A stretch of DNA of 64,000 nucleotides from Heligmosomoides polygyrus polygyrus. Taxonomy: Eukaryota > Nematoda > Chromadorea > Rhabditida > Heligmosomidae. Shown one piece after another: positions 10,015-21,475 of the stretch. The stretch is from NCBI GenBank assembly GCA_947396885.1, contig OX377204.1, positions 5,208,001 to 5,272,000 on the forward strand. Direction: 5' to 3'. The stretch's first letter is position 1; every line of letters begins with the position of its first letter. A model generated the notes under the pieces. The model did not search any database, had not been told where the DNA came from, and worked only from the letters and a program-made list of their open reading frames with translations. The translations under genes and the position numbers were made by a program.

Positions 10015-10300
10015 GGGCTCGTGTTGCGCTCGGAGGAGGTGCCTGCTGTCTCTTGCACCAGATAGCACGGACCTGGTTTGGATGTCCCGCCCAGGCCAAC
10101 CAAGCTTTCCATTCTTCCGGGGTCAGTGAATTGGTACCAGACTTGTCTGGAAAGGACAAGGCACTGACATGTTCATTGGCTGGCCACCGCGAGTCATTGC
10201 ATGACCAAACACGCACTCAAAATCTCCTCCACGACATTTCATAGAAGTAGAATACGTGGCGCATCTCAAAAGGGATGCTGTCACGCCGTCCGTTATTTTA
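10015..10300 (+). mobile_element. SINE-A copy
   Basis: Sense orientation: tRNA-like head (GCTCGTGTTGCGCTCGGAGG), ACCTGGTTTGGATGTCCCGC as degenerate B-box, the conserved middle (GGTACCAGACTTGTCTGGAA) and the 3' body ATTTCATAGAAGTAGAATAC. It ends near GCCGTCCGTTATTTTAT where other copies carry TCCTTTA units. Confidence 0.7.
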
Positions 10301-10706
10301 TAACCTGTCACAACTTTTTGGTTATGATGAAAATTAGGGAAAAAAGGTCACAGGAACTTAGTGATTTTCTTTTCGAGCCTTACTTGTAATCGCTTCAAAG
10401 ACGAAGCTACTTCAGTATGAATATGACACAATGAACGCCGAGCACTATGAATGCGATTCGGAGGGAGTTGGGTTTGAACAGCCAACACTAAAAGCAAACA
10501 GATATGGGTCTGGGACGATACAATTCCGTTACGATACAAGAGAGGTGAGTGCAAAATAATCCCTGCAGAATCGGAAAAGAGATTACACGTGTCTAGTCGA
10601 TGTAGTGTCATCGTCTGCTTCAAAATTATGAAAGCAGGAGGTAAGGGGCGCACTATGTAAGTAGAGCTGACTTATTGCAGTCCAACTTTTTAACTATTTC
10701 TTGCTG

Positions 10707-11298
10707 AATATCGTGGAGGAAATTTGAATGCGTATTTGTCCTATAGAAGTGGCCAGCCGGTTCATCACATTTTCCTTCTTAGACAAGTCTGACCCAACTC
10801 ACCGACTCCGGAGGGATGGAAGGCATGGTTGGCCTGGGCGGGAAATCCGAACCGTGATCCTGGTAGTGAGAAGAGGCCACAGCAGGCCCTTCCTCCTACT
10901 GTGCTCCACGCGCCCCTTTATTTATCTGAGCTATTTATGTTTATTTATTTTAATCACATAAATCTGATTGATAAGCTGGTATAAAGAAAAAAAGGATAGG
11001 AGAAAGGATAAAGGACGGCGTTAGTCAAGCCCTTTGAAGTGATGGATGCGTCACGCACTAACTTCTACGGAGTACCGAGGAGGCAATACATACTGAGTTG
11101 AATATATATTTAGTCGGTACACAATAGGGACAGCCGATGGACACACTTAGGGCCTTACTGTTGGAGATACTGGTTTCATTTCACAGAGCCCGGAGGGATG
11201 GAAGGCTTGGTTGACCTGGACGAGAAATCCGAACCAGGAACCTGACAGCGGGTGCACACGACAGCCAGCACCTCATCCGACTGCGCTGCACGCGACCA
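10707..11298 (-). mobile_element. Two neighbouring SINE-A copies
   Basis: Copy one is at 10707-10917 (ATCGTGGAGGAAATTTGAAT to the tRNA-like end CTCCACGCGCCCC; 3' tail missing). Copy two is at 10991-11298, with tail AAAGGATAAAGGACGGCG and head CGACTGCGCTGCACGCG. Both are antisense to the plus strand and diverged. No gene lies between. Confidence 0.65.
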
Positions 11299-11519
11299 GT
11301 AAATTTAAAAAAGGAAGAATATTTTGACGTTTCAGATAACCTTAGGCTGCCTAGACTTTAAGCTTACCAGGGAAGGGTCTCAGGCGTAGGTCTGAATGGG
11401 GGAAATGGATAGTACTGCGAGAATCTCCACCATTCATATTGTAGAAAAACATGTTTCGTTTTTGCTGAGTCCTTGAACCCAAGAGCTAGGCGCCCACGAA
11501 ATTTGGGTACAGTATTTCA

Positions 11520-11695
11520 CCGTCACCCGTACCTACCATAACCTACCGTCATTGACAGAAATTTGAAAAACGGATGTCAGATTCGTGACCAGCACTCCAA
11601 ATAACCCCCTGGGCGAGGAGGTTTGTGTGTTTTTTTTCGAAATTTTTAAAATCAACCTCTCCTCGACCTCTGAAGTCGTGAAAGTACAATAGTGC
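11520..11695 (+). repeat. Isolated SINE-C tail monomer
   Basis: One unit of the dispersed 145-bp repeat described under SINE-C: CGGATGTCAGATTCGTGACC, CAAATAACCCCCTGGGCGAG and the end motif CGACCTCTGAAGTCGTGAAA. Just downstream, 11715-11790 carries the SINE-C body end (CTCTTACACATTTATTTCAC). Confidence 0.55.
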
Positions 11696-11869
11696 CTTAA
11701 TGTTAGTTTAAATCAGCTTATTTCATACACATCTCTTACACATTTATTTCACTCTAAATTGTTAAGTAAGGGTTTACTGTAAGTTGTGCTTCACTCACTT
11801 TTCTCAGCTTCTGAATTATACAACGTTTGGTGTTTTTCAGCGAATGTTAAATAACGACCTTACAACAGG

Positions 11870-12392
11870 TGCGGGTTACAGCAGGTACGGGTGGCTAGAG
11901 ATGTCGAGGTCATAATCACCGACTTCGCCCAAACCTTGCCCTGGGCCGTTACTTGGGATGCTGATCACGAATCTGACATCCGTTTTTCAATTTTCGGCCA
12001 ATTACGGTCGGTTACAATAGGTTACGGTAGGTACGGGTGACCAGGGCCGTCGAAGTCATAATCACGATTTCGCCCAAACTTCTCCCAGGGGAGTTATTTG
12101 GGATGGTGATCACGAATCTCACATCCGTTTTCAGTATTACGCTGGAGTGTGCCAAATTACAGTAGGTAAGGTAGGTAAAGGTGTTTAATGGTAAGGTCAT
12201 GGTCACCGTTTTTCGCGTTGAGCACGAAGCTGATCCTTATTTGACAAATATGTAGGAGACGTGTAGGAAGCAAATTGGTAAAGAAGCGGCAATCACGAAA
12301 AGATGCAAAAATGATGCACAGCACGGGAGTCGAACATCTGACCGAGCGTCTGTGAAGTAGCTCCCCACCCTGCTGAGCCACCGACTCCCTTG
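11870..12392 (-). mobile_element. SINE-C copy with tandem tail monomers
   Basis: The tRNA-like head on the minus strand (12392 to about 12320) starts GAGTCGGTGGCTCAGCAGGG (A-box TGGCTCAGCAGG) and carries B-box GTTCGACTCCCG. A body of about 120 bp ends TTGTCAAATAAGGATCAG. The tail is then made of roughly 145-bp monomers in tandem (about 2.3 units down to 11870), each with CACCCGTACCTACCGTAACC-like and GATTCGTGATCA-like blocks. Long repeated tails are unusual for SINEs. Confidence 0.65.
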
Positions 12393-12399
12393 CCGCGTC

Positions 12400-13600
12400 C
12401 CATACAACAATGCCTGTGCACGCATCCACGTGGGCACATGCTGACGGTGCGCTACTGTACCCCGCCTTCGAGGGCCCGTAGCTCTTTTGGTTCAAGGACT
12501 CAGCAAAAACGATGCATGTTTTTCTACTGTATGAAGGGTGGAGATTCTCGCATTACTATTCATTTCCCCCGTTCAGACCTACGCCAGAGACCCTTCCTGG
12601 TTAGGTGTTCGACTTGGTTTTGTGTGTTTATTTTAAAATTTATTATTGTGCCTGTAATAGGATGCTCGAGAAAGCCTCCTTCGATTGCTCAACCACCAGC
12701 CTAATTTGGGGATACCACTAGCTAAGCTGTCATGTGCACGTAATTGTTGCCCTAGGTTTCAGTGTTCTGCTTTGGACTATGCTCCTTACGCGCTGAACAG
12801 AATGGATACTTTTCAAATTACCTTTTCCGTCTCTGATAGAAAATTTAACAGTGATCCCGAATACGTTTGAAGGTGTTGCTGTATGGAAGAGTTCTGAGCA
12901 ACAAACCTTTTCGTAGAAGTATCGGAAGAGTAGGAATGGCGTTCGGATGCTGTCGACTGCCGATATCTGAATGAGAGAATGCAGTCCGTCAATATTGGTC
13001 CGATTTTTTAATAACGGCTATCCTCCGCGATTCGTCGACCGTTCGTGGAAGTGCTAATAAATACGGGCACATCGTTCGCCATGAATGGCAAATAACTGGG
13101 ACATAAACGGCCGACGGTTACCATCCGTGATCGGCTTCGATTTCATTGAATGCCGCACTAAAGCTTCTCTCATGTGCCCGGGATCGTTTGGAGATGGATG
13201 GCGTCGTTGAGTTTGATGCGACTGGAACTTCGACCCACACAACGTCTTCGAGACGTTACAATGTACGTTACAATGCAGCACCAAGGATCACTGCATTCTG
13301 ATACGACCTCGACAGCTAAGATGTACAGTAAAAGCTTGATAACACGCTCTCAATGACAACACAGTACGGAATTTCTTTCAAAATTATCCTAAAATAGGAA
13401 CGAAATGGAGGCCCTCTTCAACCAGTGGCTCTTCTTCCTCAACGATGGGAGTCGGACTGGGTGCGGCTTAAATATTACCACCAGGGATATGCGGAAATTT
13501 TTTCGAGGAAAGCGGAACACTCAAATTGGGCGGAAACCGGAATGCGAAACACGGAAACGGAAATAACTCAAAACTCATTACTTCATTCAATTCCTCATAA
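12400..13600. other. No gene recognised
   Basis: Short frames only, on both strands. No element ends, splice-bounded exons or RNA genes could be supported. Confidence 0.3.
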
Positions 13601-13604
13601 ATCA

Positions 13605-14758
13605 TAGGTCATCCAATAAGAAATGTCGTTTTTTCAGCCTTGACTTCAATTGAGCAAACTTTCAAGAAAACTTCATTTCAACCAACAATATGATCACCAC
13701 CATTATCACCAACCTTTCTCCATCTAGTGAGCAAACCTCCAATGCCTGAGCAATAAAACTGTTGTGGTTTTTTAGCAAAATATACGGACATTTTGAATAT
13801 CCTCCAAACCTTCAAATTTCTTACCACTAAGAAAATGCTGTAGAGACCGGAACAAGTGGTAATCCGAAGGTGCGAGATCGGGAGAATACGGCGGATGAGG
13901 CAGAAGCTCCCATCCTAAATAGTTGATTTCTCCAGCGTCCGCTTTGCACAGTGCGGTCTTGCATTGTCGTGATGGAGAATTACGTCCTTCCTGTTGACGA
14001 TCGCCGGATACTTTTCCAGTAAAGCTTGGTTCACTCGATCCAATTGCTCACGGTAAAGTTCTGCGTCAACGGTCTGTCCAGATATTATATAAGCACTTCA
14101 AAGTGGACTATTCCACGGATATTCCACCGAACGCAGAGGAGTGCCTTTTTGAGATGAACATTCGGCTTCGCAGTACTGCTTGGTTGTTCATTATTGGAAA
14201 GTCACTGCTTTTTGCGCTTCGGATAATCGCACAAGATTCATTTTTCGTCTTCTGTGATCAGTCGACAAAAAACGGGTCTGTACGGTGTCGCTGAAGCAGT
14301 GCGTTGCAAAGCGTCGATCGGTTGGCACTGTTCTCGGCGGATAAATCGTGCGGTACCCAAACATCTGCTCTGCATACCTTGCCATTTTGACGTAGATAAA
14401 AATGTGTGGTCGATTTAGGCTCGTTGAGACTACTCAAAAGTTCCTCCACTGTGTCACAAGTATTCGCCTCCAGTTCTGCCATCAGCATGTCGTTGTCAAA
14501 TGTTTGTTAGCAACCGTTGCGTTACTACTTTTCCGAAATTCGAACAATATGCAACGCCGAATATGCTCCTCTGAGATTTGCCACGCCATTTCACCTGAAC
14601 TTGCTAGCTAACAATTCAACGAATAGTGGTTTCTAAAAGAAAAAGTCTCATTTACCTCAGAATCACTCTAGTGCACCTTCGAAGTACACGAATCTGCCGA
14701 CAAATAATGAGCTGAAACCGTACTGCACAAAAAACGACATTACTTATTGGATGACCTA
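13605..14758 (-). mobile_element. Mariner element with dead transposase
   Basis: The left end TAGGTCATCCAATAAGAAATG (13605) and the right end CATTACTTATTGGATGACCTA (to 14758) are inverted copies with one mismatch, and TA is present at both edges. The minus strand holds a mariner transposase in pieces: EEHIRRCILFEFRKSSNATV at about 14590-14520, ELEANTCDTVEELLSSLN, the linker WVPHDLSAENSANRS, EDEKWILCD near 14230, and LPHPPYSPDLAPSDYHLFRS near 13880. Stops and frameshifts lie between these pieces, and the element is about 130 bp shorter than a 1.28-kb mariner, so it is defective. Confidence 0.82.
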
Positions 14759-14916
14759 ACCTAAGATATAGATATAACCATAATGGTGATAATAAATAAG
14801 TTGCAACTAACAATTTTAGCATACTGGAAAGGCAGAATTCGACATTTTCCCAGCAACAAATAACAATAACAATCCTTGCATTCGTATCATTAGTAGCCAG
14901 GGAATTCAGCGCCAAA

Positions 14917-15450
14917 CGAGTCGGTGGCTCAGCAGGATGCGACGCTACATCACAGCTGCTATGCCAGATGTTCGATTCTCGTGCTATGCACTACTTTTGC
15001 ATTTTTTCATGAACGCTATCTTTTTTACCAGTCTGCTTCTTACAGATCTCTTACACATTTATTTCACCTTAAATTGTCAAATAAAGGTCAGATTCGAGAT
15101 CAACACCACATAATCCCAAGACGGTGACCACGACCTTAGTCACCCATTGTTACTTACCGAACTCTAGCGTAATACAAAAAACGGATGTCAGATTCGTGAT
15201 CGGCACCACAAATAACTACCCTATGAGAAGTTTGGGTGAAATCAGCGATTACGAGCTCGACAGCCCTAGTCATCCGTACGTGCTGTAACCTACCGTAATC
15301 GGCCGAAATTTAAAAAAGGATGAAATTCTGGATGCTGATCAGGTTCGTGATCGGTACCCTAAATAATCCCCTGGGCGAGGTTTGGAGGCAAAACATTTTT
15401 CGACCTGTCCCCTAGACCTCTGGAGTCGTAAAAGTAAATACAGTAGTGGC
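14917..15450 (+). mobile_element. SINE-C copy with tail monomers
   Basis: Sense copy: GAGTCGGTGGCTCAGCAGGA head, GATGTTCGATTCTCGTGC as B-box, body ending CTCTTACACATTTATTTCAC and AATTGTCAAATAAAGGTCAG. Then come about three tail units starting near 15087, 15185 and 15338 (TCAGATTCGTGATCGGCACC), ending with TAGACCTCTGGAGTCGTAAA. Same order as the minus-strand copy at 11870-12392. Confidence 0.65.
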
Positions 15451-15779
15451 AAAAAGTTGTCTTGTTTTTACAAGAAAATCCAATTTGGTTATCCCACTGT
15501 TCCTACATCAGGATGCACCGTCGGTTTGAAATAAACACAGTCACAAAGACGGCGACGCATAGTTGATCTCTTTCTTAAGCTTCTCGTGGAACCAAAAGAT
15601 GTGAATGAAGGCAGTGCGAAACAATCAATAAGTGATCAGTCACCATTTCCGTTCCGTCTTTCGGCCCAAAAGAGAGCAGAACACGGAGCTGAACGGAAGC
15701 AGTAAAATAACCGAAAACCGGAATTCGGAAGACGGAAACGGAAATTCCGCACATCTCTGATTACCACGATTCATTCAGG

Positions 15780-16010
15780 TTACATCTTTCTGAAAGCGAT
15801 TTCATAAAACGTTACTGGAACCGTTTCTGAAAGAAATTTCACTCTTAAAATTGAACAGATTCGACTGTACGTGAGTCGTGCGTTGTAGCCTGAAAAGGCC
15901 GTTGGGACTGATTGAACCACTCCGGTCTTTGATTTTCCAGGAATGAAGAAAGCGAAAAGCCGAAACGTCACCCAAATAAACATTACCGTCTTGGACCGAA
16001 CCACCGCAAT
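15780..16010 (+). mobile_element. Penelope-like terminal fragment with hammerhead-like motif
   Basis: TTTTCCAGGAATGAAGAAAG followed by GCCGAAACGTCACCC, AATAA and GTCTTGG matches, block by block, the end of the Penelope element at 46328-46410 (TTTTCCAGG, GCCGAAACGTCAGCC, AATAA, TCTTGG). The GAAGA...GAAACGTC arrangement resembles the hammerhead ribozyme cores known in Penelope terminal repeats. No coding part is left. Confidence 0.45.
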
Positions 16011-16361
16011 GATTCCTCTCTTACGTTTCTCTTTTTTAATGTGTTTGCACAGAAATGATGAAGCTTCTCTGTTGCACCTATGCGATGCAGTAGGATTTTG
16101 TCACTCGGTGTAGACGATATCATGATCCTTCAAGACACCTTTATTCCAACATAGCCATTATGGTGAAATTTAGAAGGCATTATTCTGCGCATGTGCTGCT
16201 CGACAAAGCATTCTGCGACCGCATCTGAGTAAAGTGTTCCTTTGCGATAGTAACAGCTGAAGCATACCTTCACAAGTCTCTCTCTTTGTCTTTTTCTGTC
16301 TTCTTCTCACTCTCTTTGTCTTTCCACTTCTTTTTCTTTTTCTCCTTTTTTCCTTGTTTTC

Positions 16362-16526
16362 ATCACCTGCATCACCTGTCGTTCCGTTGATCAGCGAGTT
16401 GCTCGAGCAAGCGCCAGCAGCTTCTCCATTCGTCCCCATCGAGCGCCAGCGGCGTATCCATTCGTCCCCATCCAGAGTGCTCCAACGGATCCTCCTCGCT
16501 TAAGGGACATGAAGACCGTCATATCA
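16362..16526 (-). mobile_element. Diverged RTE 3' end
   Basis: On the plus strand CATCACCTGCATCACCTGTC then GTTCCGTTGATCAG matches the 3' terminus of RTE copies 1-3. It continues to AAGGGACATGAAGACCGTCA (the ALRVPRARR region). A 31-bp piece (CGCCAGC...TTCGTCCCCATC) is duplicated in tandem at 16411-16473. A pyrimidine-rich tract (16276-16360) abuts the tail. Confidence 0.75.
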
Positions 16527-16529
16527 TAT

Positions 16530-17950
16530 CATCAGCTCTCGCCGCAGGACTGCTGGTACTTGTGTTCGACCAATCTGATGTGCGTCCACAGCATCTACTT
16601 AATGCTCTTTCGTTGTCTTCTACCTGTATCCAATCGCTGGATTCGTGACTCTTTCTAGTTCCGAATAATTTCAAGCCAATTAGGTGACGTTCTAAAGGCT
16701 GTATCTATTTCACTGCAAACTGCAATATTCCAGTCATGTGCTCTAATATTGTGCTCCCAGCAAATATTGGGTGTTTAGGCCTTCCAGCGAACGCTCAGGT
16801 GGGTTTAAACTTGACTACGCCACATTGCGGAAGAAAAAACGCCTGAGAACTTTCCATCTCATGCTCTTTCGATTTGCTAGGTGGCTCCATTTCTTATCTA
16901 GTGAGCTACTAGCGTCTCAAAATAGCTACGTCTTCAAAAGAAAAGATCGAATTGTTGCAATGCTTAGGAATTGAGGATCTTCAATAATGTACAATAGTAA
17001 ACAGACACTCGTTTAGAAATCTCGTTCCTTCACCCAAGCGTTGCATACCGGCTTCGAACCTACTCCTCCAGTGGTTGTCCCGGCGGATGGTATATTTCGA
17101 GCTCTCCCACTTATACTGTTCTTGTTCTCTCAAGTAGCTTGGCTCATGTTCATTCTTCTCATTAGTTCAAGGATTAAATGTGTTTTCATAACAAAATGTT
17201 TCCTGTATTTGTCACACTGCAGAATTAATTCCTTCATGTTCAGTCTTAGTAATTTCTCAGTTACGTGACGTACTCGCTCTAACTCATCTGGGTTGCGGGG
17301 ATCTATAATATGCTAAAATGGGCTTTTTCCTTATTGGTAGCTGAATGTTTTTACAGTTGTTGAATTTGATGCCACACATTTGTCTGTCCTTGATGCCGGT
17401 TCCACGGGACGGCCAGCGTATCCATGTGCCGAAGTTCCGGTATCTACTCAGGGCGTCATAGCTGGCTGACAAGGACAGGCAGGCTTTGTCGGCTACAACC
17501 AACTTAAATGCTTACTATAATAGATTATAAGGTATTATAAGGTATAACTCACTAGAAACCAGTATGAGTAAGCAATGTTCTTCTAGACTACCTGAGAGGA
17601 TTTCCTTTTTTTTGCATTTAACTTGCCGTCCTTATTTTGGAGCATGCCATCATTATATAGACTCTCGCAACCCAAATAGTTGGGGTCTGAAATCCTGCTC
17701 ATATTTAATGCAGCCGTTTCAATGCTATATTGTTCCTGATTTGTGTTTTTCCTTTTTCATTCGCATGGCTATTTTGTTTGTTGTTCTCACATAGAGTGGA
17801 CCCTGAGACGCATTTAAATAAATAAATAAATAATAAAAGTATATCAGCCGTTTTTATATCCAATTTAGTCTGTCTCTCCTATGGATTTCCTTTCTTCTTA
17901 CAGAATGTGGTTTGAATTGGCACAAATAAATGAATACTGTACGTATAGAG
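16530..17950. other. No gene recognised
   Basis: Only short frames. AAATAAATAAATAAATAATA at about 17816-17836 resembles the tail of the CR1-like element at 27100, so 17600-17836 may be an old LINE 3' end, but no protein supports this. Confidence 0.25.
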
Positions 17951-18226
17951 CAGCGAATGGAAAAACATGAGAGTGAAAATCGACGGCCGGCAACTGCACC
18001 ATCTTTGCTGACGATATCGTGCTCATAGCACCAGGCATCAGCTACGCGGAGCAAAAGCTGGCCGACTTGTGGAAACGTGGAACTGCAGCTGAATGTTACG
18101 AAGACGAGGTTCATGAGGAACGGACGGTTCCTCATGCCCCGTTCTCGCTCAGCGGAACGAACATCTCCGAATGCTCTAGCTTCGTAATCTGGGCCGCACA
18201 GTCAACTTGGCTGACGAGGTGTGCGT
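17951..18226 (+). mobile_element. RTE reverse transcriptase fragment
   Basis: Nucleotide-level match to the catalytic part of the RTE copies: CGACGGCCGGCAACTGCACC, GACGATATCGTGCTCATA (the FADDIVLI codons with a small deletion just before), then CCGTTCTCGCTCAGCGGAAC and ATCTCCGAATGCTC. Truncated at both ends and frameshifted. Confidence 0.8.
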
Positions 18227-18350
18227 AATTACGGTTTACGCTTTACGATTTTACGATTTACGGCGATTTTTTGGCAATTTTTTACGATTTACGATTGACG
18301 ACATTTTGCGTCGTAAACCGTCAGTTTTCGTAAATATGGTCTATAATTTA
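18218..18350. repeat. TTTACGA-rich simple repeat
   Basis: Starts GGTGTGCGTAATTACGG and continues with many TTTACGATT units. The start resembles the inverted ends GGGTGTGCGTTTAA at 53771 and 61139, so it may be one end of that family. Confidence 0.4.
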
Positions 18351-18465
18351 CAGCAGTCGTCTACATGATGTCACTCAACCTGACATGTAGCAAATGGCCC
18401 ACTTTTAGAGTCTGCACGTCATGGTGTAGAGTAATTAGTATACTTGTGCTTTTTAAAATTTTTTC

Positions 18466-18660
18466 GAATGAACGAATAATCGAATAACCCAATTTTTCGG
18501 TTCCTATTTCTCGAAAATTCGAATGAGCGAATAATCGAATAACATCATTTTTTTCAGTGACTCGAATTTCCGAATAATCGAATAACCCCATTTTTGGTTG
18601 TTCGAATTTCCCAATAATCGAATATTCGAAAAAGTCGAATAATCGAATAAACTTCATTAT
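18466..18660. repeat. GAATAATCGAATAACC degenerate repeat
   Basis: Five irregular copies of CGAATAATCGAATAACCC separated by T-rich spacers. The minus-strand frame through it is a by-product of the repeat. Confidence 0.6.
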
Positions 18661-19108
18661 AACTTAACACACCCCGGTGCAAAACAGGTTCACACCCCGA
18701 TTTGTCCGAGGAACCCGCTGCTAAGGCTTAGTAATGTTACCATCGTATTCCTCACTATCGAAAACTTCTATAGAAGAATTCTAACGAGGGAGGTCACTGA
18801 ACTCGGCCCGGAGATTCTGAACGAGACCTATATTGTCTTGTAGGGCATCGGATAAGGATCACAGAACTGTGTTTCGTTTTTGCTAAATGCCCCTGGGTGG
18901 TCCAAAAATGGCAAAAAATCGTATCACTTCAATGCGGGCTGATAAGGCATAGGTGACACCTGGAAGGGTCCTGCCGTGCTCAGAACTTGACCTACAAAAT
19001 GTATGGAGCTAAATTAAGGTTGGATTATAGTAATACGACAATTTCCTACATTTCCTAGACGAAGCTGCAGTGTACATTCAAGTAATTCATTCGCAACGGT
19101 ATCGGAAG

Positions 19109-19240
19109 CAAGTGGATGACTGAGTGGAGAAGGAGGCGGACTTACAGTAGGGGGGAGGGAGTTGGAGGTTTGATTCCGGGGGTGTCCCTGGGATTTGCTC
19201 TGTGGAGTACTCCCACTTTTGCAAATAGTACATTTTGGTT
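19109..19240 (+). mobile_element. Possible tRNA-derived SINE head
   Basis: GTGGATGACTGAGTGGAGAA could be an A-box region and GGTTTGATTCCGG a B-box, about 50 bp apart. The arms do not form a good cloverleaf. Distinct from SINE-A, -B and -C. Confidence 0.35.
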
Positions 19241-19489
19241 TCGGTTGGATACCGTATGGTTACTGATGACTAAGGGTGATGTGTGATGGCCACCGACTTC
19301 GCCTAGGTTTCGCCGATGGGAATTATATAAACTGCTAATCTGTCACTCTTTTTCTAATTTACCACTTTGCTTGCACTACTTCGGGTTGAAGTCGAAGGTT
19401 GGAAAATGAGTCTGACCACATTGGAGAAGAAAGCGATCCTGCTATCCTGCTAAGCAGCTTTACTCACCCATTTTATCTTTATTTTTATC

Positions 19490-19830
19490 TTATCTACCGT
19501 AACCTCCGTAATCGACCGAAAATTTAAAAATTGGTATCATATCCGTGATTAGCACCCAAATAGCCATCGTGGGCGATGTGATGGCGTATTTTTTTCTCTC
19601 GTTCTTTCCTCGACCTCTGGAGTCGTGAAGAGCAGCAGTGCCGATTATTCTGTGTTCGCCCCTTTATTTACACATACCGATCGTAACGTTCTGCCATCCA
19701 TCGTTTCACCTACAGTGGTTGCCAGATGGGTGATCTGCATCCCAAATAACCCTAGAGATGAATCTCGGACGAATTTTTATCGACCTCTAGAGTCAAGGGA
19801 GTGAAAGCAGATACTCCTATCTGCTATACC
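19490..19830 (+). repeat. SINE-C tail monomers
   Basis: Two units of the 145-bp family: TACCGTAACCTCCGTAATCG, AGCACCCAAATAGCC, CGACCTCTGGAGTCGTGAAG, then CCCAAATAACCCTAG and CGACCTCTAGAGTC. Single minus-orientation units also occur at about 19240-19360, 20715-20840 and 36040-36160. Confidence 0.5.
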
Positions 19831-20930
19831 TCTGACCCGTCTCGCGTAAGTGTATATGAGAGTGGTGAGGAAGAAATACACAGCAACGCGTTCAATTTCA
19901 TGAGTTGAATAAAATTTGCTGTACTTGGTAAGAGGTAGCTACAATAGTGAAAGTTGTGAGAATAAAAGCAGTCTGTAAAGAAATCTGAAGAACGATGAGC
20001 GTATCTTGATGATTGGTCAAACCATTACTTGTCGACCATGTTCGCAAATGAGGTGACAGCGAGAAGCCTTTCAAAACTAATTGATAAAATTCTACAGAGG
20101 TCATATGGTCTAGCGACGGCTTCCTCAGCGAGCGTGGTTTAATGGATGTTCGACTTTACCCCACACGATAAAACTAGCTTCTTCCACATCTGACAACAGC
20201 TTGAATACAAAACCAAACCGAAGCCAAAATGTACTCTTCATTTGCAAAAACGGGAGTATTCCACAGAGCAAATCGCGCGGACACCATCACCATCATCAAA
20301 CCCCCAACCCCCCGCCCTACTGTATGTCCGCCTCCTTATCCACTCAACTTGCACCGCCACCGTTGCGAATGAATTATTTGAATGTGCACTGCAGCTTCGT
20401 CTAGGAAACGTAGGAAATTATCGTATTACTATAATCTAACTCTAATTTGAGCCCCAAACCTTTTGTAACTCCATGGAGTTTCATTCAAACCAGTGCAATC
20501 CAGCTCATGTGGTTATCCCGTAAGTGCCCAAGTCGCCCGTCGACAGGATCACTTCTTCGCTTCTATCTACCACCCGTTTAAAAAAGGACGTAGTAGCACA
20601 GATATTTTACTTTCTGTGTAGCCCTCCACCGCCAAACGTATTCAATAGGTTTCCACCTCGAATGGCTTCACACTTCAATGACGACCCTTGCTTGACCATG
20701 AAGACCGAGGTGCAAAGCCCGCTCTAGGCCCAGGCTCGAGTGAGGATCATGAGGTCAGAAGCGCCAACCTCGCCCAAACTTTGTGCATGAGAGTTATTTG
20801 GGGTGCTGATTATGAATCCTGCCATCAGTTTTTTTACTTACTTAACATGGAATTGAAAAATTCTTACCTTTCCTCTTTCAAGGAGCTCGATGAACGTAAA
20901 CGACATTTGAACCCATGACCATGCATCTAC
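19831..20930. other. No gene recognised
   Basis: Apart from a minus-strand SINE-C monomer at 20715-20840 I see no feature. No splice-bounded exon was found. Confidence 0.3.
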
Positions 20931-20931
20931 G

Positions 20932-20982
20932 AAGCCACAACACTACCACTATGCCAACTGGGCATAGGTAGTGTTGTGGCTT
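20932..20982. repeat. 22-bp near-perfect hairpin
   Basis: AAGCCACAACACTACC (20932-20947) pairs fully with GGTAGTGTTGTGGCTT (20967-20982). Inside, TATGCC pairs with GGCATA around a 5-nt loop, with a 2-nt bulge between the two stems. No SINE or TIR family seen here shares it. Confidence 0.75.
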
Positions 20983-21160
20983 TGCATCGGGCTGGGCGGC
21001 AGCAGGGCGTTATGAACTTCGCTCTCGCGCGCCCAAACGCTTTTTCGACCATAGAATACCATTTCGAACAAAGTAACTATGCTTTTGGACTCCCCACACG
21101 CCCTACATCTTGTAAAAATTGCATCGCAAAAGCTCACCGCCCCTCTGGAGGCTCTCCTTG

Positions 21161-21323
21161 TTAGCTCGACTTTGATCTTAGCTCGACCTTGATCTTAGCT
21201 CGACTTTGATCTCAGCTCGACCTTGATCTTAGCTCAACTTTGATCTTAGTTCGACTTTGATCTGAGCTCGACTTTCGTCTTAGCCCATCTTTGATCTTAG
21301 GTCGATTTTGATCTTAGCTCGAG
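21161..21323. repeat. 17-bp tandem repeat, about 9.6 copies
   Basis: Unit AGCTCGACTTTGATCTT with point variants (for example CCTTGATCTT, ATCTCAG). Units touch directly with no spacers, so it is a minisatellite. Confidence 0.9.
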
Positions 21324-21475
21324 AAGGCACTGTATTACGAAGCGATATTAATACCTAGAAACTAGAATGAGAAAAAACTGAAGAGATTGTTAGGAACGGT
21401 TTGCGAGGCTTTCTTTTCTTCTGCATTCTCTCTTCTACAATCTAGGTGTTACTTTAAATTCCGTTTCGTTCATGT

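Noticed and set aside
12320..12392. tRNA gene on the minus strand
   Set aside because: A- and B-boxes are present, but the fold is poor and the same head plus body recurs at 14917; it is a SINE head.
18230..18350. Internal telomere repeat
   Set aside because: The units are TTTACGA, not the nematode TTAGGC.
18361..18657. 98-codon minus-strand ORF
   Set aside because: It translates the GAATAATCGAATAACC simple repeat.
21161..21323. CRISPR array
   Set aside because: The 17-bp units are contiguous without spacers, in a eukaryotic context.
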